Assembly: GCA_900470195.1 (NCBI GenBank)
Contig: UEIJ01000007.1
Coordinates: 1-64,000, forward strand
Direction: 5' to 3'
Length of the DNA: 64,000 nt
From: Hyphomicrobiales bacterium
GTDB lineage: Bacteria; Pseudomonadota; Alphaproteobacteria; Rhizobiales; Rhizobiaceae
The notes below the pieces were generated by a model that saw only the letters and a list, made by a program, of their open reading frames with translations, was not told where the DNA came from and ran no database searches. This document shows positions 1 to 9,195 of the stretch, in pieces (the first letter of the stretch is position 1; the number at the start of each line of letters is the position of its first letter). The position numbers and the translations under genes are program-made.

Positions 1-169
1 TTCATTATGATTCAGGCTCTTAGGTTCAAATGTACGATCTGCGCTTCCTCCAATTGCTTGTCGACATTGGAATGCCCAGATTTTGAACGCACTCACGCGC
101 GCTTTGTGTGGCGACCCGTACAAATTAAAGGCCGCGATTTTTATGAAGAACGTTGAAATAATTTAAAGG

Positions 170-412
170 TTATGCAGGCCAGCTTGCCGGCATCATTAAG
201 CCGAAGCCCTTGGATTTTTCTTTATAAATAAAGATCACGCCCCGTCGTTCAAGCGCCGCTTGAATTTTGCGTTGGGTTTCAATTTTAACGCCTGAATTTC
301 TTTCAAAGCTTCCGATGGTACGCACGCTTACACCCGCCTCTGCAGCGAGCTCTTCTCGACTTAAATCGAGTGCGAGTCTTGCGGCTCGCAAAAGTGCAAT
401 CGGTATATCCAT
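170..412 (-). CDS. XRE-family helix-turn-helix regulator (80 aa)
   Basis: Small DNA-binding protein made almost only of an XRE/Cro-type helix-turn-helix. The segment at residues 8-40 (ARLALDLSREELAAEAGVSV, then TIGSFER) has the usual helix 2-turn-helix 3 pattern, and a short C-terminal strand region follows. At 80 residues it is a single-domain regulator without a sensor domain. It is divergent from the gene at 682, and the 270 bp between them carries phased ATTTGCC/AATTGCC boxes that could be its operator. It probably represses itself and the divergent cargo genes; this is inference from layout. No close named relative is recognised. Confidence 0.75.
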   Translation of the reverse strand: MDIPIALLRAARLALDLSREELAAEAGVSVRTIGSFERNSGVKIETQRKIQAALERRGVIFIYKEKSKGFGLMMPASWPA

Positions 413-456
413 CCTTTTCTTTTAATTCAGGGAGTTTGCAACTGCTACACCCTCTA

Positions 457-519
457 ATTTGCCTTAAATCGGTATTTATTTGCCATTTTTAGGAATTTAA
501 TTGCCTAATTACGGCAATT
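457..519. promoter_or_regulatory. Phased ATTTGCC/AATTGCC boxes, candidate XRE operator
   Basis: Three boxes, ATTTGCC (457-463), ATTTGCC (477-483) and AATTGCC (499-505), lie about 20-22 bp apart, roughly two helical turns. The last box forms an inverted repeat with GGCAATT at 513-519 (7-bp arms, 7-bp spacer). They lie in the divergent intergenic region between the XRE gene (start 412) and the gene at 682, where a repressor would act on both promoters. Confidence 0.45.
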
Positions 520-681
520 CTGACATAAGCTGGATTATCGCTCACACAGACACCGAATCAGTGAGTTAAAGATTTGATGAAATAGGCGGATTACCCATTT
601 TTACCGTCGAAGACGTCATCGTCTAAATTGGTTTCACATCGAATTTGGCCCATGTAACCCATGTGCCGGACAGGAGAACTT

Positions 682-1527
682 ATGCCTGAAAACTCCCCAA
701 TCGGTCATGTTATTCTCATGAATAATGAAGTTCCACGGCGGCATCCTGGCCGTGGATTGAATGCCTCTTTGCAGCTAAGCCAACTTCACAATCGCATTAA
801 TAAGCAAAAATGCGATCTTCAGAATACGGAGCGTGTCGACGAATATTTTCGTTACGCAATCTGGAGCGAGGGAGAAAAAATCATTGGTTACCTTGAGAGT
901 ATAATTTCGGTCGCTGATGAAAGAACTTCCACGACAACGTCAGGAATTCCAATATCATCCAGTAGCATGAGAAAATTGGTGGGCGCTCTTTCGGAAGAAG
1001 CCGAGGGCATTATGCACTATCAGCCTTCTCTGACGCCGACTTATTTATCAGGCGGCTTTGCATTCGATCTCATCGTTTACGATAAGCAACAAAAATGCTT
1101 GCGTTATATTTATATCGCCTACGGTATTGGCGCTGAACGAATTGCGCTAATTCAGTACGAAGAAGACAAGGCGAGGCTCGCAGGCTTTTTGCCTCGCTTG
1201 GCGGCACAGTACTTTGGCGTTGAGATAGAACGAACAGAGTTCGTCATTATAGATCCGTTACTCAGCGAGACAAAATATCTGGAAGGCGTTTGGGCGCTTC
1301 ACGATTTAGACCAGCTAACCGGTAGACCGGGTACCGCACAACACGCGCTGGAAATTCAGAGACAGCAACGGCACATGCTGAGCTTTTGGTTTAGTAACAG
1401 CATTTCCACTGATGAGACGGAACAACATCGAAAGATCGATTCGATCATCAATCGGCTGGCGCTTGAAGAACTGACACGAGCGAAACCATTGCACTTCCAC
1501 ACACTCGTTCCAGATCAAGCCCAGTAA
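682..1527 (+). CDS. Hypothetical protein (281 aa), element cargo
   Basis: Not recognised. The start is placed at ATG 682, not the in-frame ATG at 661, because an AGGAGA ribosome site lies at 672-677. The protein is soluble, with no signal peptide or membrane segment. Residues ~120-160 read as alternating strands (FAFDLIVYDKQQKCLRYIYI) followed by a helix with charged residues, somewhat like the core of a restriction-endonuclease-like fold, but no confident D...ExK set is present. It is the first gene of the rightward cargo cluster (682-3002) after the XRE operator region, so it may be co-regulated with the DUF6634-like and phosphoesterase genes. Confidence 0.55.
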   Translation: MPENSPIGHVILMNNEVPRRHPGRGLNASLQLSQLHNRINKQKCDLQNTERVDEYFRYAIWSEGEKIIGYLESIISVADERTSTTTSGIPISSSSMRKLVGALSEEAEGIMHYQPSLTPTYLSGGFAFDLIVYDKQQKCLRYIYIAYGIGAERIALIQYEEDKARLAGFLPRLAAQYFGVEIERTEFVIIDPLLSETKYLEGVWALHDLDQLTGRPGTAQHALEIQRQQRHMLSFWFSNSISTDETEQHRKIDSIINRLALEELTRAKPLHFHTLVPDQAQ

Positions 1528-1691
1528 GCGGGGCTCCTGAGCCATTCTCCGACTGTTGCATGTTCCACGCTGAACGGTTCAGCGTTTGCTCGCAACATTA
1601 ATCAAACACGTTGAACAAGAAACGCCATTCCACGGGCGCGTTGTAGCGCGCCCGAATGGCCCCTCATTTCTTCATTCTTCAGGATCTTATT

Positions 1692-2024
1692 ATGGCTGTC
1701 ATAATCAAAAACGGAAAATACAATCGCGAACAACTGGAAATCGAAATCAATATGCTGAAGGCCTTGGTCACGGATCTTGAACGCATATTCAACGGTGAAC
1801 ATCCAGATGAGCGCCAACTTTCAAATTCTCCAGCAATAACTTGCTGGAAGCTCAGCGCACGCCGCGCAACTTGCCTAGAGGGTGTATTATTCGAACATCC
1901 TCGGCTCGGACAAATCGTGCCTAATGGCATCACTTCAGAACTTTGGCTTCTCGATCTCGACAGAAACTACGCTCGCACATTCAGCCGCTTTTACCGACTG
2001 GGCCAAAAAGACATCGGTAATTGA
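1692..2024 (+). CDS. DUF6634-like small protein (110 aa)
   Basis: Small soluble protein of unknown function. The start at 1692 is preferred over ATG 1656 because an AGGA element precedes it at 1681-1684 and the sequence before it is not protein-like. The N-terminal half is a predicted helix rich in charged residues. The C-terminal part carries TSELWLLDLDRNYARTFSRF followed by YRLG, a signature I associate with the DUF6634 family of rhizobial small proteins; this family call is from memory of the motif. It lies 164 bp after the unknown gene and 145 bp before the phosphoesterase, on the same strand. Confidence 0.5.
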   Translation: MAVIIKNGKYNREQLEIEINMLKALVTDLERIFNGEHPDERQLSNSPAITCWKLSARRATCLEGVLFEHPRLGQIVPNGITSELWLLDLDRNYARTFSRFYRLGQKDIGN

Positions 2025-2168
2025 GAAAAACGTACATCGTGCTGCACGTCGTCGACTGACATCGCAGTTTGAGTTTCGCTGCGTACAAGCTGAAAGACGT
2101 CAGCGCCTGCCAGAGGAAATCTGGCATGAGAACTGTCGGCAATTGCGGACAACAAAGGGGATAAGGGA

Positions 2169-3002
2169 ATGAAACTTTGGATCTGGTCTGACGTCCACCA
2201 TGAACTGCAAGAAGTCGACTATCCGTCACATGAGAACGCGCCAGAATGCGATTTGATAATAATCGCTGGCGATCTCAACGCAGCGCCTGATCTTCACATT
2301 ACGCTAGAATTCCTGATCAGACGCTTTGAAAAGCCTATCATATATGTGCCTGGAAATCATGAATTCTACCAAAACAAGTGGCTCATGAGTGATCAACATC
2401 GCTCGCTGGAGAGCGACAGGCGCACGATCAAAGAAATCCAAACAATGTCGCTGGATTGGCCGCAGCGCTTCTATTGTCTCGATCAAGATGAAGTCATAAT
2501 CGACAATACGCGGTTTGTGGGTGCAAGTTTATGGGTGGATTTCCAGATGAATCTCTCCCAGAAGTCTGATCTAGCGCAGCGAATGCAAGAAGCGCGAGCA
2601 ATTCTGAATGACTTCCGTGCTATCCGCATGGAAAACGGGAAGCCATTCACGCCCGAAAATATGCTCGATCTGCACCTTTCAGATGCCGCTTACATTCGAC
2701 AAAAACTAGCAGAGCCATTTAATGGCAGCACTGTTGTTCTGACACATCACATGCCGCACTCCGATTGCACACCAGCAGTCTATGCACACTCTATCGGCAA
2801 CTATTTGTTTGCGTGCGGATCAGAAGCCTTCGATGACATCCTTCATTCCGAAACGGCACCTAATTTATGGATTTGCGGGCACACGCATCATGCTTTCGAC
2901 GTTTTCGTCGGTCGAAGCCGAATTGTCTGCAATCCATTTGGTTATAAATGGGAACACGGACTGAATGGATTTCGGTGGGATTTGGTGATCGAGACAAAGT
3001 AG
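2169..3002 (+). CDS. Calcineurin-like metallophosphoesterase (277 aa)
   Basis: Predicted metal-dependent phosphoesterase of the calcineurin/Mre11-like fold. The family motifs appear in order: SDVHHE near residue 8 (D-x-H), GDLN near 35 (GD), GNHEF near 61 (GNHE), THHMPH near 197 and GHTHH near 237 (GH-x-H). All metal ligands expected for a dinuclear site are visible. The start ATG follows an AAGGGG/AAGGGA site at -7. Substrate cannot be read from the sequence. It is the last gene of the rightward cargo cluster and converges with the recombinase operon, whose last gene ends at 3032. Small stand-alone phosphoesterases of this fold are common cargo of genomic islands. Confidence 0.85.
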   Translation: MKLWIWSDVHHELQEVDYPSHENAPECDLIIIAGDLNAAPDLHITLEFLIRRFEKPIIYVPGNHEFYQNKWLMSDQHRSLESDRRTIKEIQTMSLDWPQRFYCLDQDEVIIDNTRFVGASLWVDFQMNLSQKSDLAQRMQEARAILNDFRAIRMENGKPFTPENMLDLHLSDAAYIRQKLAEPFNGSTVVLTHHMPHSDCTPAVYAHSIGNYLFACGSEAFDDILHSETAPNLWICGHTHHAFDVFVGRSRIVCNPFGYKWEHGLNGFRWDLVIETK

Positions 3003-3031
3003 CGATAGTCGGCATTCGCTTTTCACCTCTT

Positions 3032-4480
3032 TCAAAAGAGCGCGTAGCGTCTACCTTCCTCTACATTTGGTTCCAATCTCTGCTGGTGACAAAATAGATG
3101 AAGCGCTTTCCGAAACTCTTCGCCATCCGATGAATTCAACTGGAGAGCAATCGCCCGAACATAGTTTGCATCGTCAACCCTATCGACCATAATGGGGTGA
3201 CCGAACAGAACCTCTTCTGCTTGAATTTGGTCGAGATAGTGTCGCAGAGATTTTACGCTCTTATGCCCTAGCAATTTTCTTGCGAATTCAAGTACATTAT
3301 CTACTAGCCAAGCTCGGCCGTTAACAGCTCGTTCCCGTACGTAAATGTCTCTTATGACTTCTTGGCAAAATGCGGCCCTTAATCTATGAAAGGTACCGTC
3401 AGCCTCTAGTTTTTTAAATATACTATTATAAAAATTACCCATTGCCTCCTGAGATAGAGCGCCGTTTTTATAAGATAGAAAAACGTTGGGCGGAACTTTC
3501 TTGATTCTCTTGAGAAAGCGCGCTTCTACTAATTCTTGACGAGACGTGCATATATAATCAATTAGCTCTGCACAAAGCTCTAGAGGGATTGCGATGGTCG
3601 TCCAGCTGCCACCTTTGTTCACAACGTCGCAATAAATGAAGTTCCTTTGGTCATTGCGCATGCGTTGCAGGGTGTGAACTATCAGACGCCTGTTCTCAGG
3701 CTGCAAATGATTATCGATGACGGATCTATAATTATCGATTTTTTTGAAAGCGGGCTCATTCTTCAACCCCTTGAGCAAGTTTGGAACGAGTAATCCAGCA
3801 ATCCCCACACCACGCGATCCACTGTGTCGCGCTAAGCAGCCGATGAGATAATAAGTATGAGCCCGATTGGGGTCTTTTTGTTGAAGTGCCATCGTTAAAA
3901 TCTCTTCGGATTCCTCCGTCGAGGGGGTACCAGGCCTTCTTCTCGGTTCGATCTTTCCAGGTCTACTGAAGTTTATTTCGGCCTTTGCCAACGATTTCTT
4001 TGGTCGAGCTAGCAACTCTTCCTTAATCTCCGCGAGCGTGATTCCACGGAATTTTCTTAATTTTTGTCCACGCTTGTTCTGCCAAAACTCATAAAATCCC
4101 ACTATGACCCGAAATTTATGTAAGCTGGTTTGTGACCCAACAACACCTGCTTTATTGTTGAAAGCAATGACCGTGCCAGTGCGTTGACCGCCACCGAGCA
4201 GAAAACTACGGAGATGCCCCTCGTCTGCATTAAATATGCCCACATTTTTCAGTGTTAAGTAATCGTACCACTGATTTAATATGTACGCTTCTTTCTCTGT
4301 CGTGCGCCAAGCATCACCAATTCGAACGGCATTCTCAAGCAAGTAGGCCTGTATAGGAATTACGACCCCTTCATTGTCATTCACTGAACATGGCAGCCTG
4401 CCAACTGGTATCCCGTCAATTTGGTAGTCAACCGGTGCCTTGCTTAAACGGGTCGCAGCGCTGTTGCGTTGTGTGCTCAT
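3032..4480 (-). CDS. Tyrosine recombinase, third of the trio (482 aa)
   Basis: Site-specific recombinase of the tyrosine (phage integrase) family, last gene of the overlapping four-gene operon. Catalytic positions can be assigned: Arg223 in SGSRGVGIAGL, a candidate Lys289, His365-x-x-Arg368 in FHRLRAAF, His406 in LLGHKSVKS and the nucleophile Tyr415 in LRHYLDQ. A SAM-like core-binding region occupies roughly residues 50-160. Its start codon overlaps the stop of the preceding 150-aa gene by 4 bp (ATGA), so translation is coupled. Of the three recombinases this one has the most canonical active site, so it is the best candidate for the strand-cleaving enzyme. Confidence 0.85.
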   Translation of the reverse strand: MSTQRNSAATRLSKAPVDYQIDGIPVGRLPCSVNDNEGVVIPIQAYLLENAVRIGDAWRTTEKEAYILNQWYDYLTLKNVGIFNADEGHLRSFLLGGGQRTGTVIAFNNKAGVVGSQTSLHKFRVIVGFYEFWQNKRGQKLRKFRGITLAEIKEELLARPKKSLAKAEINFSRPGKIEPRRRPGTPSTEESEEILTMALQQKDPNRAHTYYLIGCLARHSGSRGVGIAGLLVPNLLKGLKNEPAFKKIDNYRSVIDNHLQPENRRLIVHTLQRMRNDQRNFIYCDVVNKGGSWTTIAIPLELCAELIDYICTSRQELVEARFLKRIKKVPPNVFLSYKNGALSQEAMGNFYNSIFKKLEADGTFHRLRAAFCQEVIRDIYVRERAVNGRAWLVDNVLEFARKLLGHKSVKSLRHYLDQIQAEEVLFGHPIMVDRVDDANYVRAIALQLNSSDGEEFRKALHLFCHQQRLEPNVEEGRRYALF

Positions 4481-4929
4481 GGAAATGGTAATCTCGACAA
4501 TGCTTCATTTTCGGGGTCCACCCGCGACAGGGCATCACGGAGTTCCATCACATTCCATATCAGAGCGGTATTCTGATGGATCAATACTGAGTTAAAGTGT
4601 TTTAAAGCGCTATCGGGATTCGTGCGCGCCGTCTTCTTCAAATATGTATCGGCCTTCTTTTGTAAGTTCCAATATCGATTGACTAGATCACTGAACACAC
4701 CGTCGCGTTTTGTTACGTTGTTGCTCTTCCATCGAAAAATACCTTTTTGATCGTCTTCCCACGCTGCTAGCATAGCTAAGCTCGTTGGCCAGAATTGCTG
4801 ATCTCGAACACCATTTTTTTGCCAACAACTTAACACCCGAGACATTTCTTCGATTTTTCGTTCGAATGAAGCACGCGTCGTAGCCGTCTTTTCTGCTCCG
4901 TAAAGTCGCTTAGCTTGCATCATAACCAT
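4477..4929 (-). CDS. Small accessory protein of the recombinase operon (150 aa)
   Basis: Unrecognised, mainly helical, basic protein between two recombinase genes. It overlaps the upstream gene by 20 bp and the downstream gene by 4 bp, so it belongs to the same translation unit. By position and size it resembles TnpC of Tn554 (a ~125-aa helical protein beside two tyrosine recombinases) or the small member of other recombinase-trio elements; this is an analogy, not a sequence match I can see. Helices with KIEEMSRVLSCW and LVNRYWNLQKKADTYLKK suggest a DNA- or partner-binding role. Start could also be Met3 or Met4. Confidence 0.6.
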   Translation of the reverse strand: MVMMQAKRLYGAEKTATTRASFERKIEEMSRVLSCWQKNGVRDQQFWPTSLAMLAAWEDDQKGIFRWKSNNVTKRDGVFSDLVNRYWNLQKKADTYLKKTARTNPDSALKHFNSVLIHQNTALIWNVMELRDALSRVDPENEALSRLPFP

Positions 4930-7126
4930 CCGACCGGTGAGTGGATATTAATTCCAAACGCTCTCTGACTATTTCCGACTGAATGACATTTGAATGAGCG
5001 AGCGCCAACTCTGCTTCTCGGACGTCACTTTCCCATCTAGGAGCCATGGTTGGTAAAGCTGCTCTAAGTGGACAAACCAAGCACCCAGTATCCTCCGCAT
5101 AAGCAAAGTCAGGCCCCATGGCTTCACTGCTCGACACGCCAGTTAGCTCGCGCCGAAGCTCCAGACATCGGGACGCACACCTCTGAGAGGTAATTTCATT
5201 TGATCCAGATCCCCACCCACATAAACTATGCCCTTCTGGATGCACTTGCAGGGAAGTCGTTTTCGCAAGCGCTGTCAGCGCTTTATCGAATGACGGCGAA
5301 CTCGTTTGTCCACCTGTGATCTGTAGTTCCGGTAAATACCTTTTCTTAAGTTCTTCGACCTGCGCAGTTATGCGTTTACCAAGCGCGCCATCAAGCTTAT
5401 CCCCTTTTGCGACGCCGCTTAGTACCCATAGGACGAAAGCCGACCTGCTCGATTCGAGATCAGATTTTCGTTCTCCTGTTCTCTCTCGCGCCGCTGCCGC
5501 GAGCTTCTCGTCGCGCATGCGAAGGCCCTCTGCCGCCTCCAACTCGATGTAACCCCGTGTTGTTTCAGGATTGAAATGTCGGTAATGATATGTAAGCGCC
5601 GTGAGATTTGGAAACGCGTACCGCCAGAAATAGGTTACACCGAAAAGTTTCCTGAACTGATGAGGACGAAATTTCCATGCAGTTCCGTCTTCGAGCAGAG
5701 GCGTTTGAAAATAATCGTCTACGACCGACATTAATCGGTTTGTGTTAAACGACACATTCCTTTTCGTGATTGGGCAGCGAAACTTATATAGAACCTGTGA
5801 TTCTCTGTTTCCAAGAGCCCGTATTTTCAAAACTATTTCCACCGCTCTGACTACGGATTCAGGGATAGGAATGCGTTGAGTACGCTTCAGATTTTTGGAG
5901 ATTCTGCAGTTAAGCCAAGGTTGCCCCGCTTCATCCCGAGAAACGCAGTCCATTCTACTCATTGTGATTTCATTATCACGACGCGCTGAAAAAGCGGCGG
6001 TGATTATTCTCGCGGCCATTGGCAGAATTTTAAATAGAAGCTGACGCAACGTGGCCTTGTTTTGTGTTTTTCCTTTGCGAAGATGATAGTACTCTGATAT
6101 CTCTGGAAAACCTAAAGAGGATAGGCGTTTGTTACACTCAACAAGAAGATCCTTGTTCTTCAAATCCCCATCTTTATTTACCCCGTGACCGACAAGATCG
6201 ATAAGCTTTAAGGTAACGTGGTCCAATAAGATCTTTAGTGAGGAATTTATAAGGAAGCTTACTTGATACGCTGGGGCGTCTGGTGTTCGACGCGGCTTGC
6301 GGAAATGCTTCTGGCAGTACTCTGAAATTTCGCGGGCTGTTTTGAAAGCTCTATGCCCGATGGGGTCATGAGAGAGATGACTTCTTAAACGCCAAAGCTG
6401 AAACCAAATCGCGTAGCGTTTGGCTGCTGCTGTACTAACAACATTCTCCTCGCTCAATAAAGGTAGCTCTCGGCTCCTCGAATAGCGGGTGTACGGTATT
6501 CCCTCGCTTTTAAAGTACTGTTCTAGATAGTTGCGTGCATTTGGTGTTAGGGACGCTCCGCTGCCAACTCCAAGTAGCTTTGCAATTTCACCTATAACAG
6601 CATCCCCCCTGCGGTCCGTAGCTATTTCAATAGCATTACTTTTGACCGCTAATAGAAGTGAACGTACTCGACTTTCGAGCTTTAACAGCCCTTCACGTCC
6701 GCTTCGCTTAAATGAGCTATCGTATTCATTGAACCAAACTGGACTCAGAGAATTATTATTCAATACCCCTCTGTCGGTACGCCACCGAACAAAATCAATA
6801 TAGTTATTGAATTCAACAGACAAAGTGTCTTTTGAGCTTACCCATCCCATGGGTTTTTGTTTTAAAGCTAATATAATGAATTTTTTTATTGTAATTAGAT
6901 CTTTTTCAAAATCAAAATCTGTAAGGGATTTCATGTTCGGCCACGGAGTGATCGGTTGATTAAAATCCAAAATCATCAGGCTTTCAGAGTCTGTTTCACC
7001 CAATTTTATAGCCCATAGATTATCTAAAAGAGTACCTCCTTCAAGCCAGTATGGTCTCGGAAGTGCTCCAATAATCTCGTCATGGAGCGGAAGAAATTGC
7101 GTCTGTCTGCGTGACTTGATTACCAT
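4910..7126 (-). CDS. Large tyrosine recombinase with C-terminal Cys cluster (738 aa)
   Basis: Second recombinase of the operon. The catalytic domain lies at about residues 370-530: ARRDNEITMSRMD (Arg382/383), a lysine in SKNLKRTQRIPIP (411-414), HQFR (His489-Arg492), His513/517 in YHYRHFNPETT and Tyr526 in RGYIEL. At twice the length of a phage integrase it has a long N-terminal region (1-360) and a C-terminal extension with five cysteines (636, 650, 654, 682, 685; RCASRC and GCLVC) that could bind zinc or an Fe-S cluster. It overlaps the upstream gene by 7 bp and the downstream one by 20 bp. It is comparable to TnpB-type recombinases of Tn554-like elements. Confidence 0.85.
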   Translation of the reverse strand: MVIKSRRQTQFLPLHDEIIGALPRPYWLEGGTLLDNLWAIKLGETDSESLMILDFNQPITPWPNMKSLTDFDFEKDLITIKKFIILALKQKPMGWVSSKDTLSVEFNNYIDFVRWRTDRGVLNNNSLSPVWFNEYDSSFKRSGREGLLKLESRVRSLLLAVKSNAIEIATDRRGDAVIGEIAKLLGVGSGASLTPNARNYLEQYFKSEGIPYTRYSRSRELPLLSEENVVSTAAAKRYAIWFQLWRLRSHLSHDPIGHRAFKTAREISEYCQKHFRKPRRTPDAPAYQVSFLINSSLKILLDHVTLKLIDLVGHGVNKDGDLKNKDLLVECNKRLSSLGFPEISEYYHLRKGKTQNKATLRQLLFKILPMAARIITAAFSARRDNEITMSRMDCVSRDEAGQPWLNCRISKNLKRTQRIPIPESVVRAVEIVLKIRALGNRESQVLYKFRCPITKRNVSFNTNRLMSVVDDYFQTPLLEDGTAWKFRPHQFRKLFGVTYFWRYAFPNLTALTYHYRHFNPETTRGYIELEAAEGLRMRDEKLAAAARERTGERKSDLESSRSAFVLWVLSGVAKGDKLDGALGKRITAQVEELKKRYLPELQITGGQTSSPSFDKALTALAKTTSLQVHPEGHSLCGWGSGSNEITSQRCASRCLELRRELTGVSSSEAMGPDFAYAEDTGCLVCPLRAALPTMAPRWESDVREAELALAHSNVIQSEIVRERLELISTHRSDGYDAS

Positions 7127-9195
7127 AAGAGTGGCGTCCTTAACTGCCCAGCTAGAAGTTTTTTCTCAACGTCATTACAAACCTTCGAAAACTGGAGACG
7201 AAAGCGGCTCTGCTCTAAACGTTCACAATAGCCTTCCACTATTGCCATCCACGGTAGCCACTTCCGCACAAATCGCTGGGGGTTAGTATTGACCATGAGT
7301 AAGCACTGCTCGCGAAGAGCGCGTCGAGCTAGGTCCAAATTCGTCATAGATGAAATCGAAACTGAAAACTCCTGAGCGGCATCGGACAAGTTTTCTGCAG
7401 AACCGACTTTTATTTTTGACCGCCGCTGAAGAACGCGAGTAGATAAAGCGGCTAAACCGTTGGCGATACCCAGCTGCGATCGACGAAAAAGTTCCGCCTG
7501 CGGAATTCCGAGAAAGCTTGCCGCAGCGTCTATATCTTGAACGCTCACTGCTTCCCAAGCTTCAATGAAAGCTCTTATTTTACTTTCTAGAAGCGATCTG
7601 ACGGCCCCTTCGCTCAGATACTGAAAAGTAGTTTTAGTGCTCAAATGGCCCATCAGTGCTCGGTCGACAGCGATATCTGGATCTCCGTCCTCGCCTTTCA
7701 AATTGCGGACGGCGGTACGAATGTGTCGACGCTGGATTCGCAGCCCACCAAACACCTCGTTCTTTTTTTGGCGCTCTAGGAAGGCAGGCCACCGCTCGCT
7801 CGACATGGAAACTAACGAAGTTTCTACCTTAGTGGCCCCTGGTTTGCGCCACACCCAAAGACGTTCCATTGCTGGTCCTGCTTCACTTCTCATGGAGTGA
7901 GTTAGCATCTTCCACATGTTTATAATCATCACACCGGAGGGGCGATCCGGCACGGTTTTAGTCGCCAGGTATAACTCTCTCTCTGAGAGATCTTCTCTTA
8001 AAGATCCTGGAACAACTCTACCGTTGCTCCTATTTTTAATGAGATGAAGACTACGAACTTTTATCTTTCCTCGCTGAGGACCACCTGAAAAGCAGTCAAA
8101 AGCAATGTCATCAACTGGCTGGCAGTTCGCTCCTAGGTCAATTAATATTATATGATAAGCCGCGTTAAGGCTTTTAATGGTAGCCTCATAATAAGGTTGC
8201 GCTTCGTCATACCTAATTACACTTCTCATAAAAAGATCAGCTTTGCGAGAAATGCATCTCTTATCTATTGAGCTTCTCTTATATATTTTTAAAGCCATTC
8301 CTAGAATTTGACTTCTATTAAATTTTATTTCCCTTTGTACAATTTTATCTCTAATTTTCTGATCCGTATAATTTCTTAACACCGATTCAAAATCTGAAAC
8401 ATCCGGTATTGAGGGATCCCTCATTAACCGGCTGCCTTCTTCATAAAGATCGATATTTTCCTTTAGCTCCAACCAAAGGCACTTTCGTATTTCCTCTAGC
8501 ATTTCTCGGTTGCAAATAGAGAATTTATTAGCTGCATCCGACAAACTTGCGCCCGACACATCGAGGCGACCTGCTTCAAACTTAACGGTGGCCAAGCATT
8601 TCGAAGCTGCGCCAAACTCCTCTCTGATCCGACGACCTTCGAGCTCAACTTCTGGAATTAAGCCCTGCGATGACAGCCATCTAAGTGCACAACGTAGACT
8701 CTCAAACTTTTTATTCCGACTCTCTGGCGTTCCATTTTCAATAAAAGAATGATCGCGGAGATCGAGTATCGATGCAGCTATCTCTTCTAAGATCGCCCCC
8801 CATTCTTTAATGCTCGGAGTCCAGCTCTCTCTATCGCGAAACCCGCCTAAAATCAGACCACAAGGTGTATTTGGCTCGACTGCTCCTTTTCGTGCAATCA
8901 GAATAAAAGCCTTTCGAGCCGCCTTAAAATAATTGTCTGATGTCGCTCCAGACCGAAAAGATGCAGAATTTCTCCATGCAACCTCGAATCGTCGACAAAA
9001 GGCTTCTCCATAGAAGGGAACAAGGGCTGTGAGGTGATACGAGAAACGATGTCCTTCGATGCTAAAGGAGTATTTGGGGGGACGAGCCCTCACCATATCG
9101 CTATATAGAGCATCGGCATCGTCACCTTCAGGCTCCATCACGCGCGCCTTACCGCGACATCGATCCATGCGGATATTTTCGTAATTATTCTCCAA
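7120..9195 (-). CDS. Divergent tyrosine-recombinase-like protein, first of the trio (691 aa)
   Basis: First gene of the recombinase operon. The C-terminal catalytic-like region reads QRRHIRTAVRN (485-498) and then LMGHLSTKTTFQYLSEG, giving Gly516-His517 and the Tyr526 nucleophile position. Two expected residues look altered: in the first-arginine segment (LGANCQPVDDI, ~354-364) no arginine is present, and the HxxR box reads R490-x-x-R493. It may therefore be a structural or regulatory partner of the other two. The start at 9195 is a TTG; ATG at 9168 (MDRCRGK) is an alternative. It is preceded by a long AT-rich non-coding region with a perfect inverted repeat. Confidence 0.75.
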   Translation of the reverse strand: MENNYENIRMDRCRGKARVMEPEGDDADALYSDMVRARPPKYSFSIEGHRFSYHLTALVPFYGEAFCRRFEVAWRNSASFRSGATSDNYFKAARKAFILIARKGAVEPNTPCGLILGGFRDRESWTPSIKEWGAILEEIAASILDLRDHSFIENGTPESRNKKFESLRCALRWLSSQGLIPEVELEGRRIREEFGAASKCLATVKFEAGRLDVSGASLSDAANKFSICNREMLEEIRKCLWLELKENIDLYEEGSRLMRDPSIPDVSDFESVLRNYTDQKIRDKIVQREIKFNRSQILGMALKIYKRSSIDKRCISRKADLFMRSVIRYDEAQPYYEATIKSLNAAYHIILIDLGANCQPVDDIAFDCFSGGPQRGKIKVRSLHLIKNRSNGRVVPGSLREDLSERELYLATKTVPDRPSGVMIINMWKMLTHSMRSEAGPAMERLWVWRKPGATKVETSLVSMSSERWPAFLERQKKNEVFGGLRIQRRHIRTAVRNLKGEDGDPDIAVDRALMGHLSTKTTFQYLSEGAVRSLLESKIRAFIEAWEAVSVQDIDAAASFLGIPQAELFRRSQLGIANGLAALSTRVLQRRSKIKVGSAENLSDAAQEFSVSISSMTNLDLARRALREQCLLMVNTNPQRFVRKWLPWMAIVEGYCERLEQSRFRLQFSKVCNDVEKKLLAGQLRTPLLW

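Noticed and set aside
7..156. 49-codon open frame at the window edge with CTIC and further cysteines
   Set aside because: No ribosome site, no family resemblance, and too short to separate from chance; it could be the end of a gene to the left.
661..681. Upstream in-frame ATG for the 281-aa gene
   Set aside because: AGGAGA is placed for the ATG at 682, not for 661.
1882..2172. 96-codon plus-strand frame overlapping the DUF6634-like gene
   Set aside because: Out of frame with the better-supported gene and without a ribosome site or recognisable protein.
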